From NCBI GenBank assembly GCA_963850915.1, contig CAWKND010000005.1:248001-312000 (forward strand): a stretch of DNA of 64,000 nt. The letters run 5' to 3'. The position numbers were made by a program, and so were the translations under genes. This stretch comes from CAVTWH01 sp963850915 (GTDB taxonomy: Bacteria > Actinomycetota > Actinomycetes > Mycobacteriales > Micromonosporaceae). Below the pieces are notes generated by a model. The model searched no databases, had not been told where the DNA came from, and saw only the letters and a list, made by a program, of their open reading frames with translations. Positions 52,108 through 61,506 of this stretch are shown piece by piece (the first letter of the stretch is position 1; each line of letters opens with the position of its first letter).

Positions 52108-52671
52108 CTACCGGACTTCGTAGGTGCCGTCGAGTCGGGCCCGGCCGAGGAGATGCCCGGCCATCGCGTGGATGGCATCCGTGAGGGTGAACCGGTCGGG
52201 CAGCTCGGGCCGGTAGTCGAGGGCGAAGAGCTGGAACACGTAGGAGTGGGGGCCGTGGCCCGGAATGGGCATCGGGCCGGCCCAGCCGCGCCGGCCGAGC
52301 GGGCCGTTGCCGTGTCGGAGTCCGTCGACCGGGCTGGGCTGGGCGAGACCGTTCTCCGGGATGCCGTCCAGCGCCGGGTCGATGCCCCGGGTGAGTGCGT
52401 GGATCGCCGGCTTGCGGAACGGTACGTCAGGGTCCTGCACGATGAGGACGAGCTCCGTGGTGCCGGCCGGTGGGGTTGTCCAGGCGAGGGCAGGCGAGAC
52501 GTTGGCGCCGAAGAGCCGGCCGCGGTGCCGTTCGGGGATGGCGGTGCCGTCCTCGAAGGCGGGGCTGGTGAGCGTGAAGTTCTCGGGTGCCTGCAGGTCA
52601 GGGCGTACCCAGACGAGGGTGTCGTGTCCGGCGCGTCGATTGCGCAGTGCGCGGCCGAGGGGGTTGGGCAT
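52108..52671 (-). CDS. YbhB/YbcL (PEBP, Raf kinase inhibitor-like) protein
   Basis: This 187-residue protein has the PEBP core: FTLTSPAFEDGTAIPERH, VSPALAWTTPPAGTTELVLIVQDPD, GWAGPMPIPGHGPHSYVFQLFALD. The GPxxPxxGxHxY box forms the anion-binding pocket. It has no signal peptide. It is longer than E. coli YbhB by an insert between DVPFRKPAIHAL and the pocket. The segment 52672-52726 between it and the divergent peptidase gene is AT-rich and should hold both promoters. Confidence 0.92.
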   Translation of the reverse strand: MPNPLGRALRNRRAGHDTLVWVRPDLQAPENFTLTSPAFEDGTAIPERHRGRLFGANVSPALAWTTPPAGTTELVLIVQDPDVPFRKPAIHALTRGIDPALDGIPENGLAQPSPVDGLRHGNGPLGRRGWAGPMPIPGHGPHSYVFQLFALDYRPELPDRFTLTDAIHAMAGHLLGRARLDGTYEVR

Positions 52672-52726
52672 CGATACGTTCCTTCGTTTTTAGGTATGCT
52701 AACGACCCACGTTGGAAGGTAGGAAC

Positions 52727-53461
52727 GTGAGAGCACTCCTCACCTCGTCCGGGATCAGGAACAGCAGCATCCAGGACGCGCTGGTCGACCTGCTGGGCAA
52801 GCCGATCGCCGAGGCTAACGCCCTCTTCATCCCCACCGCCATCTACCCCTTCCCCGGCGGCCCCGGCATGGCGTGGCGGGCGATCTCCGGCCAGGGCGCG
52901 TCGCCGTTGGCCGGACTGGGCTGGAAATCGTTGGGGATCCTGGAGCTGACGGCGCTGCCGAGCATCGAGGAGGCCGCCTGGGTGCCGACGGTCCGGGACG
53001 CCGACGCACTGCTGGTTTGGGGCGGCGACCCGCTGTTCCTCGCCAACTGGATGCGGCGCTCCGGTCTGACCGCTCTCCTGCCGACGCTGCGCTCCGAGGC
53101 GGTCTACGTGGGGGTGAGCGCCGGGAGCATCGCCGCTGCCGCCAGCTTCGTCGAGACCTACACCGAACCGCCACGTGGGACCGATGGACCGCTGAAGTCG
53201 GAGGACGTCGTCTTCGCCACGCCCCAGGGTGACGTCGACAGAATCCTGGTCACCGGGCAGGGAGCGGGACTCGTTGACTTCGCGGTGATCCCGCACCTGG
53301 AGAACCCGAACCACCCCGACGCCTCGTTGGCCAACGCGGAGAAGTGGGCCGCACGGATTCCGGCGCCGACGTACGCGATCGACGATGAGAGCGCCGTCAG
53401 CGTGGTCGACGGCGTCGCCCAGGTCGTCTCCGAGGGGCAGTGGAGACTGTTCCAGCCCTGA
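52727..53461 (+). CDS. peptidase E-like (S51) protein
   Basis: This 244-residue protein starts with GTG after GGAAGGTAGGAAC (VRALLTSSGIRNSSI). The nucleophile Ser is in VYVGVSAGSIAAA, the S51 signature, and LVWGGDPLFLANWMR precedes it. LVDFAVIPHLENPNHPD carries the His. Peptidase E of S51 cleaves Asp-X dipeptides. Related cyanophycinase-like members differ, so the substrate is uncertain. Confidence 0.9.
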   Translation: MRALLTSSGIRNSSIQDALVDLLGKPIAEANALFIPTAIYPFPGGPGMAWRAISGQGASPLAGLGWKSLGILELTALPSIEEAAWVPTVRDADALLVWGGDPLFLANWMRRSGLTALLPTLRSEAVYVGVSAGSIAAAASFVETYTEPPRGTDGPLKSEDVVFATPQGDVDRILVTGQGAGLVDFAVIPHLENPNHPDASLANAEKWAARIPAPTYAIDDESAVSVVDGVAQVVSEGQWRLFQP

Positions 53462-53635
53462 CCGCGTTGGCCCAACGCTGGGCCGGCTAGGGCTGCGGTT
53501 GGTGGGGCGCCGCCGGCTGATCGATGCCGGGTCCATTGCGGACCCGAACGGCCGGGGGTACCGCGCCGAAGGGCCCCGGTACATCGGGATCATCGGCGCC
53601 TGTGACCGGGCACCGCACACCCTTACCCTGAGCAC

Positions 53636-54442
53636 GTGTACTGCTCACACTGCGGCGCGGTCGCCTCCGGCAACTTCTGCTCGGTCTGCGGGCACCCGCT
53701 CAACCCGGCCCAGGCACCGGCCACTCCCGCGCCGGTCGCGCCTGCTCAATCAACCGCGCCACCCGCCCAGCCCGGCGTACCGGCCGTCATTTCCGGCCGC
53801 GCCGCTGTTCCGGGGGCAGTTGTTCCGGGCGCAGCGGTTCCTGGTGCGGCGGTTCCTGGTGCAGCGGTTCCTGGGGCAGCGCCGAGCGTGCCGGTCCCGA
53901 GTGTGCCCAGCGCGGCACCGCCGGCCCCCGGCTCCTGGGACGACGAGGTGCGGTACGAGGTGGTGGTGGCCATCCCGGTGGTACGCGACATGATCGCCGC
54001 GAACGCGTCGGCGGCCAGGACACCGCTGTCCGGCGAGAAGTTCCTGGAGTTGGCGGACAAGGCGTTCAAGCCGCTGGCGTACGGCCTGTCGCTCAGTACC
54101 GTGGCCGCGATAGCCGGCCCGATCTACGCGCGGATGGGTATCCAGACCGGGCAGACCCGCACGCAGGTCTACCAGCGCCCGATCGGCCGGATCCTCGCCG
54201 ACCTGCTGTGCGCGCTGGCCGCCAACGGGTACGGGGTGACCCGGGTACAGCAGGGTACAGACGGCTGCGTCATCGAGTGCACGCTGCCGTCAGACTGGCG
54301 CTCGTTCGCCGGCGAACTGGTCGTGGACGTGCAGCGCACGCCGGCCGGCACCTCGGTACGCGCGGCTACCAAGATCCCCGGCCAGCTCGTCGACTGGGGC
54401 AAGAGCAAGCAGGCCCTCGAGCGCGTCTTCGCCCGCCTGTAG
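53636..54442 (+). CDS. zinc-ribbon protein with repeat linker
   Basis: This 268-residue protein starts GTG TAC: MYCSHCGAVASGNFCSVCGHPL, a CxxC-x9-CxxC zinc ribbon. A Pro/Ala linker with four or five VPGAA repeats follows (residues 55-85). The C-terminal domain of 165 residues (VVVAIPVVRDMIAANASA, PSDWRSFAGELVVDVQRT) is an alpha/beta domain I do not recognise. No membrane segment is seen. The 174-bp gap upstream shows nothing clear. Confidence 0.75.
   Translation: MYCSHCGAVASGNFCSVCGHPLNPAQAPATPAPVAPAQSTAPPAQPGVPAVISGRAAVPGAVVPGAAVPGAAVPGAAVPGAAPSVPVPSVPSAAPPAPGSWDDEVRYEVVVAIPVVRDMIAANASAARTPLSGEKFLELADKAFKPLAYGLSLSTVAAIAGPIYARMGIQTGQTRTQVYQRPIGRILADLLCALAANGYGVTRVQQGTDGCVIECTLPSDWRSFAGELVVDVQRTPAGTSVRAATKIPGQLVDWGKSKQALERVFARL
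53816..53875 (+). repeat. four tandem 15-bp coding repeats (GCAGCGGTTCCTGGT) in the zinc-ribbon gene
   Basis: Units at 53816, 53831, 53846 and 53861 encode AVVPG or AAVPG pentapeptides. The codons GTT and CCT are rare here and kept within the repeat, so it probably spread by duplication. Confidence 0.8.
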
Positions 54443-54529
54443 CCCGCCCACCCTTACCAAGCGTCGAGCCGGCCCCAGCGTCGGCCGAGCTCGGCCCCGA
54501 GCGTCGAGCCGGCCCGAGAGTCGAGCTGG

Positions 54530-56266
54530 TCAGCTGGCGTCTGCTGGTACCTGTCGTGGATCTCCCAGCCGGTGCCCCTGCTCGGCCGCGCGCTGCATCG
54601 CCTCGGCGGAGCGCTGGACCGCCTCGGCACGCCGCACCGTCTCGGGGGAGAGTGCCGGCTCGGCCGGGCGCTGTACCTGCTCGGCCGGCTCAGCCGAGCG
54701 CTGCGCGGGTACCGGGTGCTCGGCGCGCTCAGGTGCCCGCTGCTCAGGTGCCCGCTGCTCGGGCGCGCGCAGCTCGGAGATCCGCGACTCGGGTACGTCG
54801 TGGTCGTCCGCGTACTGCTCGTCCGCGTGCTGAGCCGGAGCTTCGTGCTCGGCACCGTGCCGGCCGCGACCGTTGCTGGCGGCCGGCGTACCCCCGTCGG
54901 GTGTTGCCTCCGCAGTGACCGGCTGGGCGACCGGCTGGCTGACCGGCTCGGCGGCCGGCTCCTCGGTCGGCCTGGCCGGGCGCGTCATCGGCTGCCGGGG
55001 CGGCACCATCCGGTACTCGCCGGTCTCGGCGCTGCCCGCGGCGGCGGCCATGACGGCGGCCGCGGCGAGCTCGGCCACCCGCTTCGCCTCCTGCTTGACC
55101 CGTACGCGTACGTCCTTCGCGTGCTGCTCGGCCAGGTCGGCGCTGTGGTTCGCCTCCTCCAGCCGGTTCAGTTCGCTGCTCAGCTCCTGGCGTACCCGCA
55201 CCAGCCGCTGCTGCAGCGCCTCGACATCGCGGTCCAGCGCGATGCCCTCCTCGTTGACCTGGGCCAGCTTTGCCTGGGCAGTGTCCAGTTCGTTCTGCAG
55301 CTTGGCCATCGCCTGCCGGCCGACCTGGATCTCCTGCTGAACCGCGTTGAGCTGCTGCTGGTGTACGGCCACCGCCTCTTCCGCGCGGCGGCGTACCTCG
55401 GCGGAGTACTGCTGCGCCTCGGCGTGCAGCGCTGCGCTCTTCTGCGCGGCCAGGGTCTGCTGGCGGGCCAGTTCCCGTTCGGCCACCGCCCGGCGCTGGG
55501 AGACCTCCTGCTCGGCGGCGGCCCGCCGCTCGCCGGTGTCCCGCTCGACGTTGGCCTTCCACTGCGCCAGCTCCTGCTGGGTCTGTGCGCGGGCCGCCTC
55601 GACCTCCTGCTGGACCTGCACCCGGGCCGCCTCGATCAGCGCCTCGGTCTTGGCCTGGGCCTGCTCGACGCGCTGCTTGCTCAGCTCGGTGATCCGCTTC
55701 GCCTCCTGGTCGGCGGCGTCCCGGGCGGCTTCGCTGTCCGCGCGTACCTTCTCGGCGGCCTCGCTGATCGCGGCCAGCTCGGCCTCGGCGGCCAGCCGGC
55801 GCTCCTCGACCGCCTTGTCCTCCTCACCCCGCCGGGTGGCCAGCTCGGCATCCAGGTCGCGGTGCGCCTGGGCGGCCTTCTCCCGCGCGTCGGCCAGCGT
55901 CTTCTCCGCCTCGGCCTGGTGCCCGGCGACCCGCTGCCCGGTGGTGAGGGTGATGTTCTCGGCCTGCTTCTCGGCCAGCGCCAGGATCTCGTCGACCATC
56001 GGACCCAGGTGGCGGAACGAGGCCCGCTCCACGGTCGCCGGGCGCTGGCGTACCTCGGTCAGCTCGGCCTGCATCTGCTGCAGCTGCCCGGCCAGGTCAC
56101 GGATCTGGTCGAAGGCGCGCTCGCGCTCGGCCGTCAGCCCGGCCAGCTCGCCGTCCACCCGCGCGAGGTAGTCGTCGACCTGCTGCTTGTCGTAGCCGCG
56201 CCGGCCGATCTCGAAGTTCGGCCGCGCCGCGTCTGCGCGTGGATGCGATTCAACGCCGTGGGACAT
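54530..56266 (-). CDS. DivIVA-like coiled-coil protein (Scy/FilP type)
   Basis: This 578-residue protein has a DivIVA-like membrane-curvature segment (FEIGRRGYDKQQVDDYLARVD, residues 18-40). A continuous coiled coil rich in Ala, Glu, Gln and Arg runs from about 45 to 410, and the tail (411-578) is acidic and disordered with PEQRA and RAEAVQRSAEA repeats. It resembles polarity and cytoskeleton proteins of filamentous actinomycetes that work at hyphal tips or septa. The convergent gap at 54443-54529 contains a repeated GCGTCGAGCCGGCCC. Confidence 0.88.
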   Translation of the reverse strand: MSHGVESHPRADAARPNFEIGRRGYDKQQVDDYLARVDGELAGLTAERERAFDQIRDLAGQLQQMQAELTEVRQRPATVERASFRHLGPMVDEILALAEKQAENITLTTGQRVAGHQAEAEKTLADAREKAAQAHRDLDAELATRRGEEDKAVEERRLAAEAELAAISEAAEKVRADSEAARDAADQEAKRITELSKQRVEQAQAKTEALIEAARVQVQQEVEAARAQTQQELAQWKANVERDTGERRAAAEQEVSQRRAVAERELARQQTLAAQKSAALHAEAQQYSAEVRRRAEEAVAVHQQQLNAVQQEIQVGRQAMAKLQNELDTAQAKLAQVNEEGIALDRDVEALQQRLVRVRQELSSELNRLEEANHSADLAEQHAKDVRVRVKQEAKRVAELAAAAVMAAAAGSAETGEYRMVPPRQPMTRPARPTEEPAAEPVSQPVAQPVTAEATPDGGTPAASNGRGRHGAEHEAPAQHADEQYADDHDVPESRISELRAPEQRAPEQRAPERAEHPVPAQRSAEPAEQVQRPAEPALSPETVRRAEAVQRSAEAMQRAAEQGHRLGDPRQVPADAS

Positions 56267-56518
56267 CCGCCATCCTCCATACGATCGTCAGCGCGAGCCG
56301 GCAGATGAGCCACGCCGCACGGCATGATTTATCCGGCCGACGGGCGTACCGCCCGACTGCACCCCAGCACGCTACCGCCGTCCTCGGGCAGGCCATCACC
56401 CCCCGGGCGTACGAGTTTTGTTCATCGGGCCGGCGGGCGGTTGCGCGGGGTGGCCGGTGCGTACCGGGTCGGCGCGGTGATCCCGATTTGCCCGGGTGAG
56501 GCAGCGCGGGACGGCACG

Positions 56519-58482
56519 ATGTCCGGCAGGGCCGGTCGGAGAATGGGGGTACGGGTGGAGATCACCGGAGTGTTCGTACTCGGTGTACTCGCAGTGATCG
56601 TGGTGACCGCGATGGGTACCCGGCTCGGGGTCGCCGCACCGTTGATCCTGGTCGCGCTCGGCGTCGGGGTGAGCTTCCTGCCCGGCGTGCACAACGTCGA
56701 GGTCAACCCGGAGCTGATCCTCGCCGGGGTACTCCCGCCACTGCTCTACTCCTCGGCGGTGAGCATGCCGACGATGGACTTCCGGCGTGACTTCAAGATC
56801 ATCGGGGGCCTGTCGGTACTGCTGGTCGCGGTCACCGCCGTGCTCATCGGGTACCTGCTGACCTGGCTTCTGCCCGGGATCGGGCTGGCCACCGGCATCG
56901 CGCTCGGCGCGATCATCTCGCCGACGGACGCGGTCGCCACCAAGATTGTCAGCCGGCTGGGCGTCTCCCCGCGCATCACCACGGTGCTGGAGGGGGAGAG
57001 CCTGCTCAACGACGCGTCGGCGCTGGTGATCCTGCGCTCGGCGGTCGCGGCGACGGCGGCGAGCATCTCGCTGGGTCGGGTGGCGCTCGACTTCCTGTAC
57101 GCCGTCGTGGTCGCCGTGCTGATCGGCTTCGCGGTCGGCCGGCTCGGGCTGTGGCTGCGCGCCCGGCTGCGCGACGCGGTACTCACCACGGCCGCTTCGT
57201 TCGTCGTGCCGTTCGTGGCCTACCTGCCGGCCGAGCGGCTCGGCGCGTCCGGTCTGGTGGCTGTCGTGGTCGCCGGGCTGATCGCCGGTACCCTCGGCCC
57301 GCGCTACCTGCGACCGCAGGACCGGCGTACCGAGGAGGCCAACTGGCGCACCGTCGAGCTGCTGCTGGAGGGTGGCGTCTTCCTGCTGATGGGGCTGGAG
57401 CTGTACGGCCTGCTCGACGAGGTACGCGCGGAGCACGGCAGCCTGCGCACCGCGCTCTGGGTCGGCGCGGTGGCCGGCCTGGCCGTACTCGTCGTCCGGG
57501 CGCTCTTCCTCACCCCGGTGCTCTACGGCTTACGCGGCGACCGCAGGGAGCTGCCGGCGGCCCGGGTCCAGCTGGAACAGATACAGCAACGCCTGGACCA
57601 GACAGCCGACGGCCAGCCAGGCAGCGATCAACTAGCCAGCGGCCAGCTAGTCGGCAGCTAGTCGGCGGGGAGCTAGTCGGCGGGGAGCTAGTCAGCGGGG
57701 AGCCGGGTCGCGTCCCCGAACGCGGCGGGCAGCGCGGCCGGCAGCGCGAGCGGCGTAGCGGGCGGCGCTCGCTCCGTCGCTGGTGGTGGCGGGTGCTGCG
57801 GCGTATCCGGCCGGTCGGCGAGGGACACCTCAGCGAGGAGCGGCGCGCGGCGCACCGGGGCCGCATCCAGAAGTTCATCGACCGGCGCTCCGCCGACATC
57901 GACTACCTGCTCGCCGAAGTCTTGGGGCGTAAGGAGGGCGTCGTCCTGGTGTGGGCCGGGATGCGCGGCGTGGTCACGCTCGCGGCCGCCCAGTCGCTGC
58001 CCGCCGACACCCCGCAGCGGGCACTGCTGATCCTGGTCGCCTTCGTGGTGGCCGCCGGCAGCCTGCTGGTCCAGGGTGGCACGCTGCCGCTGGTGGTACG
58101 GCGGCTGCGCCTCGGTGCCTCCGACGCGGCGGGTGGCCAGGCCGAGCGGGAGCAGCTGATCGTCGAGCTGTCCCGGGTGGCGGCGCGCGAGTGTGACCGG
58201 CCGGACCTGTTGCGCCCCAACGGTACCCGCTACGACGCACAGGTCGTCGAGCTGGCCCGGCAGGCGAGCGTTCGCCTCGTCGACGAGCACGGCTTCGACC
58301 TGATCCCGGGTACCGACAGCTCCCGGTACGACCAGTACCGGGAGCTGCGCATCGCGATCATCCGCGCCGAACGCGACGCGCTGCTGGAGGCGCGCTCGGT
58401 GGGCAGCTACTCGTCGGCGGTACTCAGCGATGCCCTGGAAGTGCTCGACGCCGACGAGATCGGCCTGGAACTGCGCGGTTGA
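56519..58482 (+). pseudogene. CPA1-type Na+/H+ antiporter, frame broken in a coding minisatellite
   Basis: The membrane domain (MGVRVEITGVFVLGVLAVIV, PTDAVATKIVSRLGVSPRI with the Asp pair of CPA1 antiporters, VLEGESLLNDASALVILR) is in one frame up to 57661. Helix AGMRGVVTLAAAQSLPADTP and the cytoplasmic tail to DEIGLELRG are in another. Four 15-bp units and one 11-bp unit lie between (57632-57702). Restoring GGGG to the short unit gives 655 residues in one frame. The start at 56519 is uncertain because the ribosome-binding site is weak. Confidence 0.8.
57632..57702 (+). repeat. 15-bp minisatellite in the antiporter gene, one unit 4 bp short
   Basis: Units are CTAGCCAGCGGCCAG (57632), CTAGTCGGCAG (57647, 11 bp), CTAGTCGGCGGGGAG (57658 and 57673) and CTAGTCAGCGGGGAG (57688). 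They code for LVGGE-type pentapeptides. The short unit lacks GGGG and is exactly sufficient to cause the frame change. CTAG is generally rare in actinomycetes, so its recurrence is notable. Confidence 0.85.
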
Positions 58483-58500
58483 GTACCCGCCGAATCGCGC

Positions 58501-59472
58501 TCAGCGGTTGATCGGGGTCATGTCGGCGTACCGGTCGCCGACCGGCGCCTCGATCGCGTCCAGCCGGGCGAGCTGCTCCGCGGACAGCACCAGCTCGTCG
58601 GCGGCCACGTTCTCCTCCAGCCGGGAAACCCGCTTGGTACCGGGGATCGGTGCGATCCCCTCGCCTCGCGCCAGGATCCAGGCCAGCGCCACCTGTGCCG
58701 GGGTGGCGCCCGCGTCGGCCGCGACGGCCTCCACCTCCTCGACGATCCGCAGGTTCGCGGCCAGGTTGTCGTCGGCGAAGCGCGGGTTGTTGCGCCGGAA
58801 GTCGGTCTCGTGCAGCCCGTCGGTGGAGCGGATGGCGCCGGTGAGGAAGCCGCGGCCCAGCGGGGAGTACGGCACGAAGCCGATGCCCAACTCGCGCAGG
58901 GTCGGCATCAGTTCGCTCTCCGGCTCCCGGCTCCACAGCGAGTACTCGGTCTGCACGGCGGTCACCGGGTGGACGGCGTGCGCCCGGCGGATGGTCGCCA
59001 CGGCCGCTTCGGACAGCCCGTACCCCCGGATCTTTCCGGCCGAGATCAGCTCGGCGAAGGCGCCGACCGTCTCCTCGATCGGCGTGTCCGGGTCCATCCG
59101 GTGCTGGTAGTACAGGTCGATGTGGTCGGTACCCAGCCGCTGCAGCGAACCCTCGACCGCCAGCCGGATGTTGGCCGGGCTGCCGTCGATGCCGCGCTGG
59201 CCGCCGTCTGTGTGCCGGATGGTGCCCCACTTGGTGGCCAGTACGACCTCACCCCGGCGGCTGCCCAGCGCCCGGCCGAGCAGCTCCTCGTTGTGGTACG
59301 GGCCGTACATCTCGGCGGTGTCGAAGAAGGTGACGCCGAGCTCCAGGGCGCGGTGGATGGTCCGGGTGGACTCGGCGTCGTCGGCCTGCGCGCCCGTGTA
59401 GAACGCGGACATCCCCATCGTCCCCAGGCCCAGCCGGGACACTTCCAGACTTCCGATGTTGGTGTGCTTCAT
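58501..59472 (-). CDS. aldo/keto reductase
   Basis: This 323-residue AKR has the TIM-barrel motifs GLGTMGMSAFY, FFDTAEMYGPYHNEELLGRAL (catalytic Asp and Tyr), LATKWG (Lys), YYQHRMDPDTPIEETVGA (His), IRGYGLSEAAVATIRRAH, and the NADPH motif IPGTKRVSRLEEN. It is closest to the AKR11/13 group of general stress reductases. It uses NADPH on aldehydes or ketones. The ATG at 59472 is divergent from the serine hydrolase gene. Confidence 0.95.
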   Translation of the reverse strand: MKHTNIGSLEVSRLGLGTMGMSAFYTGAQADDAESTRTIHRALELGVTFFDTAEMYGPYHNEELLGRALGSRRGEVVLATKWGTIRHTDGGQRGIDGSPANIRLAVEGSLQRLGTDHIDLYYQHRMDPDTPIEETVGAFAELISAGKIRGYGLSEAAVATIRRAHAVHPVTAVQTEYSLWSREPESELMPTLRELGIGFVPYSPLGRGFLTGAIRSTDGLHETDFRRNNPRFADDNLAANLRIVEEVEAVAADAGATPAQVALAWILARGEGIAPIPGTKRVSRLEENVAADELVLSAEQLARLDAIEAPVGDRYADMTPINR

Positions 59473-59571
59473 CCTCCGATACTCGCGCACCGGCCCACCC
59501 CGGCCAACCGGAACCCCCGGACCGGAACCCCGCACGGTCGCTGCCGGGCGCGCGGCTGGCACGATGGCTGG

Positions 59572-60738
59572 ATGAGCGGTGACAACGGGGTACCGGCCAT
59601 GACGCTGCGGCTGACCGGGGCGCTGACGCCACACGTGGACAGCGGAGAACTGGCCGGCGCGGTGGCGCTCAGCGGGCACGGGGACGACGTGTCGATCGCC
59701 TGCGTGGGGGTACGCGACCTGGCCACCGGCGCGCCGATGACGCCGGACACGCTGTTCCGGATCGCCTCGGTGGCCAAGCCGATCTCCGCGGTGGCGGCGA
59801 TGACCCTGGTCGAGGAGGGCACGCTGGCCCTGGACGAGCCGGTCGACAAGTGGCTGCCCGAGCTGGCCGGCCGGCCCGTACTACGGTCGCTGGGCGCGGC
59901 GCTGGACGACGTGGTACCGCTGGCCCGGCCGATCACGCTCCGGCACGTACTCACCTACACCCACGGGTACGGCCTGGTGTTCGCGCCGCCCGGCACGTAC
60001 CCGATCCAGGCGGCCATCGACGCACTCCAGCTCGGACCGGGCCCGGATCCGGCGCCCATCACGCCGGACGAGTGGATGGCGCGGCTGGGTACCCTGCCCC
60101 TCATCCACCAGCCGGGCGAGGGCTGGAGCTACCACGGTGGTGGCGACATCCTCGGCATCCTGCTCGCCCGTGCCGCCGGTACCGACCTGGAATCGTTGCT
60201 ACAGGCCCGAATCTTCCAGCCACTGGGCATGCGGGACACCTCGTTCGGCGTCACCGACCCGGACCGGCTGGCGCAGACCTACCGCCCCGCAAGCGAAGGG
60301 CGGCTGGAAGTCCGCGAGGAGCCGCCCGACCGCTGGTCGCCGCCGCTGCTGATGTCCGGCGCCACCGGCCTGATCTCGACCGCCCTGGACTGCCTGACCT
60401 TCGGCCGGATGCTGCTCGCCGGCGGTGGCCCGATCCTGTCGCCGGACTCGGTGCGGCAGTTGACAACCGACCAGTTGACCGGCGCGCAGAAGGCCGCCGC
60501 GTACTGGCTGCCCGGGTTCTGGGACGGCTGGGGCTGGGGCTTCGGCGGGGCAGTGGCGACCGGACGGGAACAGCCCGGCCCGGCGGCCGGTAGTTACGGC
60601 TGGAATGGCGGACTGGGTACGGCGGCCTACGCCGACATGCGGGGCGGCCGGGTCAATGTGCTGCTCACCCAGCGCGAGATGACCAGCCCGGTACCGGAGG
60701 CCTATGCCGGCAGTTTCTGGGCCGCCCTCGCCGGCTGA
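59572..60738 (+). CDS. beta-lactamase-family serine hydrolase
   Basis: This 388-residue class C-like hydrolase has the SxxK motif in RIASVAKPISAVAAM near residue 65. Where penicillin-binding proteins have YxN it has SYHGGG, and the third box is GWNGG. Such variants are usual for esterase-type members (EstB group), so it is probably an esterase or peptidase and not a resistance enzyme. No signal peptide is seen. Confidence 0.9.
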   Translation: MSGDNGVPAMTLRLTGALTPHVDSGELAGAVALSGHGDDVSIACVGVRDLATGAPMTPDTLFRIASVAKPISAVAAMTLVEEGTLALDEPVDKWLPELAGRPVLRSLGAALDDVVPLARPITLRHVLTYTHGYGLVFAPPGTYPIQAAIDALQLGPGPDPAPITPDEWMARLGTLPLIHQPGEGWSYHGGGDILGILLARAAGTDLESLLQARIFQPLGMRDTSFGVTDPDRLAQTYRPASEGRLEVREEPPDRWSPPLLMSGATGLISTALDCLTFGRMLLAGGGPILSPDSVRQLTTDQLTGAQKAAAYWLPGFWDGWGWGFGGAVATGREQPGPAAGSYGWNGGLGTAAYADMRGGRVNVLLTQREMTSPVPEAYAGSFWAALAG

Positions 60739-61506
60739 GTCGCTGTCTGCCCTCCCATGGACGGGTGAGGCCCGGCTGGCGGTACGACTGCGGGTGCTCG
60801 GACGTTCGGGCCACCGGGACACTCGCCGAACGGGTAAATCCCCTACAGCGTGTCGGGTACGCGATACCAGTGCATTGACCTGCGGTTTTATTCAGCCGTT
60901 ACGTGCTCGCAATTCAGTGTTCGAAAGCATTCCGCGGCTATTAGGGCGATTTGCACTAGGCGAGGCGGGTCGCCGAAACACAATGGAAGCATTCACGTGT
61001 GGCCGCCTGGATTCCATTCCCTGGACAACTTTAAGTTCATGCTGCGTAGTGTTCGCCGCAAGGCAATGCCGGGGTCGCCGGTCGATGGGCGATAGCGGTC
61101 TTCGCCGAGTGGGGCGCAATTAATGAATGAGTGGGAGGCGAGGTATGCGGCTTGTCGTGCGGCGCGACCGGGGCCGGGCCGATAGCGGTACCGGACCATT
61201 CGCGAGCGACCCGACCTAGTACGACCAGGCCACAGCCGGTTCGCCGACGGTGGCAGTTGACGCGTAGCTAGGCCGGTTTAGTTAGACCCGGGCCGTCCGC
61301 TGGTGCGGCATTGACGGGCAGCCGGTGTGCCGGGGTCGATCGGGCACGCCCGCGGTGGTACGAGTAGATCGCCACCGCCATTCGCCATAGCGACGGTGTA
61401 CTGCCGTTGCATTCCAAAGTTTCGGCGCGGTCAATTCCCGAACTGTTGACGCTACCCCATTGCGTCCGCAGCGCCGCGCCCTGCTCTCAATTCTGGAGGG
61501 CTCATT
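60739..61506. other. 768-bp region without recognisable genes
   Basis: The stretch 60850-61125 is AT-richer than the rest of the window (for example ACAACTTTAAGTTCATG near 61023). It has stop codons in all frames and no good ribosome-binding site for the short frames. TTGACC at 60875 and TTGACG at 61446 resemble -35 boxes without clear -10 boxes. I see no known riboswitch pattern. It probably contains the promoter and a long leader for the large glycosyltransferase gene. Confidence 0.6.

Noticed and set aside
54572..56308. A 578-codon plus-strand frame opposite the DivIVA-like gene
   Set aside because: The Leu/Gly-rich translation is the mirror of the coiled-coil gene, whose minus-strand protein has a clear DivIVA motif.
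319..58482. Programmed ribosomal frameshifting as explanation of the many split genes
   Set aside because: No slippery heptamer with a downstream structure is seen at the breaks. The lesions differ (CG loss, single-base loss, 31-bp duplication, 4-bp repeat loss).
59572..60738. Antibiotic-resistance beta-lactamase
   Set aside because: The YxN motif is replaced by YHG and there is no signal peptide. The esterase-type branch fits better.
60739..61506. Short frames and riboswitch candidates in the long leader
   Set aside because: The frames lack ribosome-binding sites and protein-like composition, and I could not match the sequence to a known riboswitch consensus by eye.
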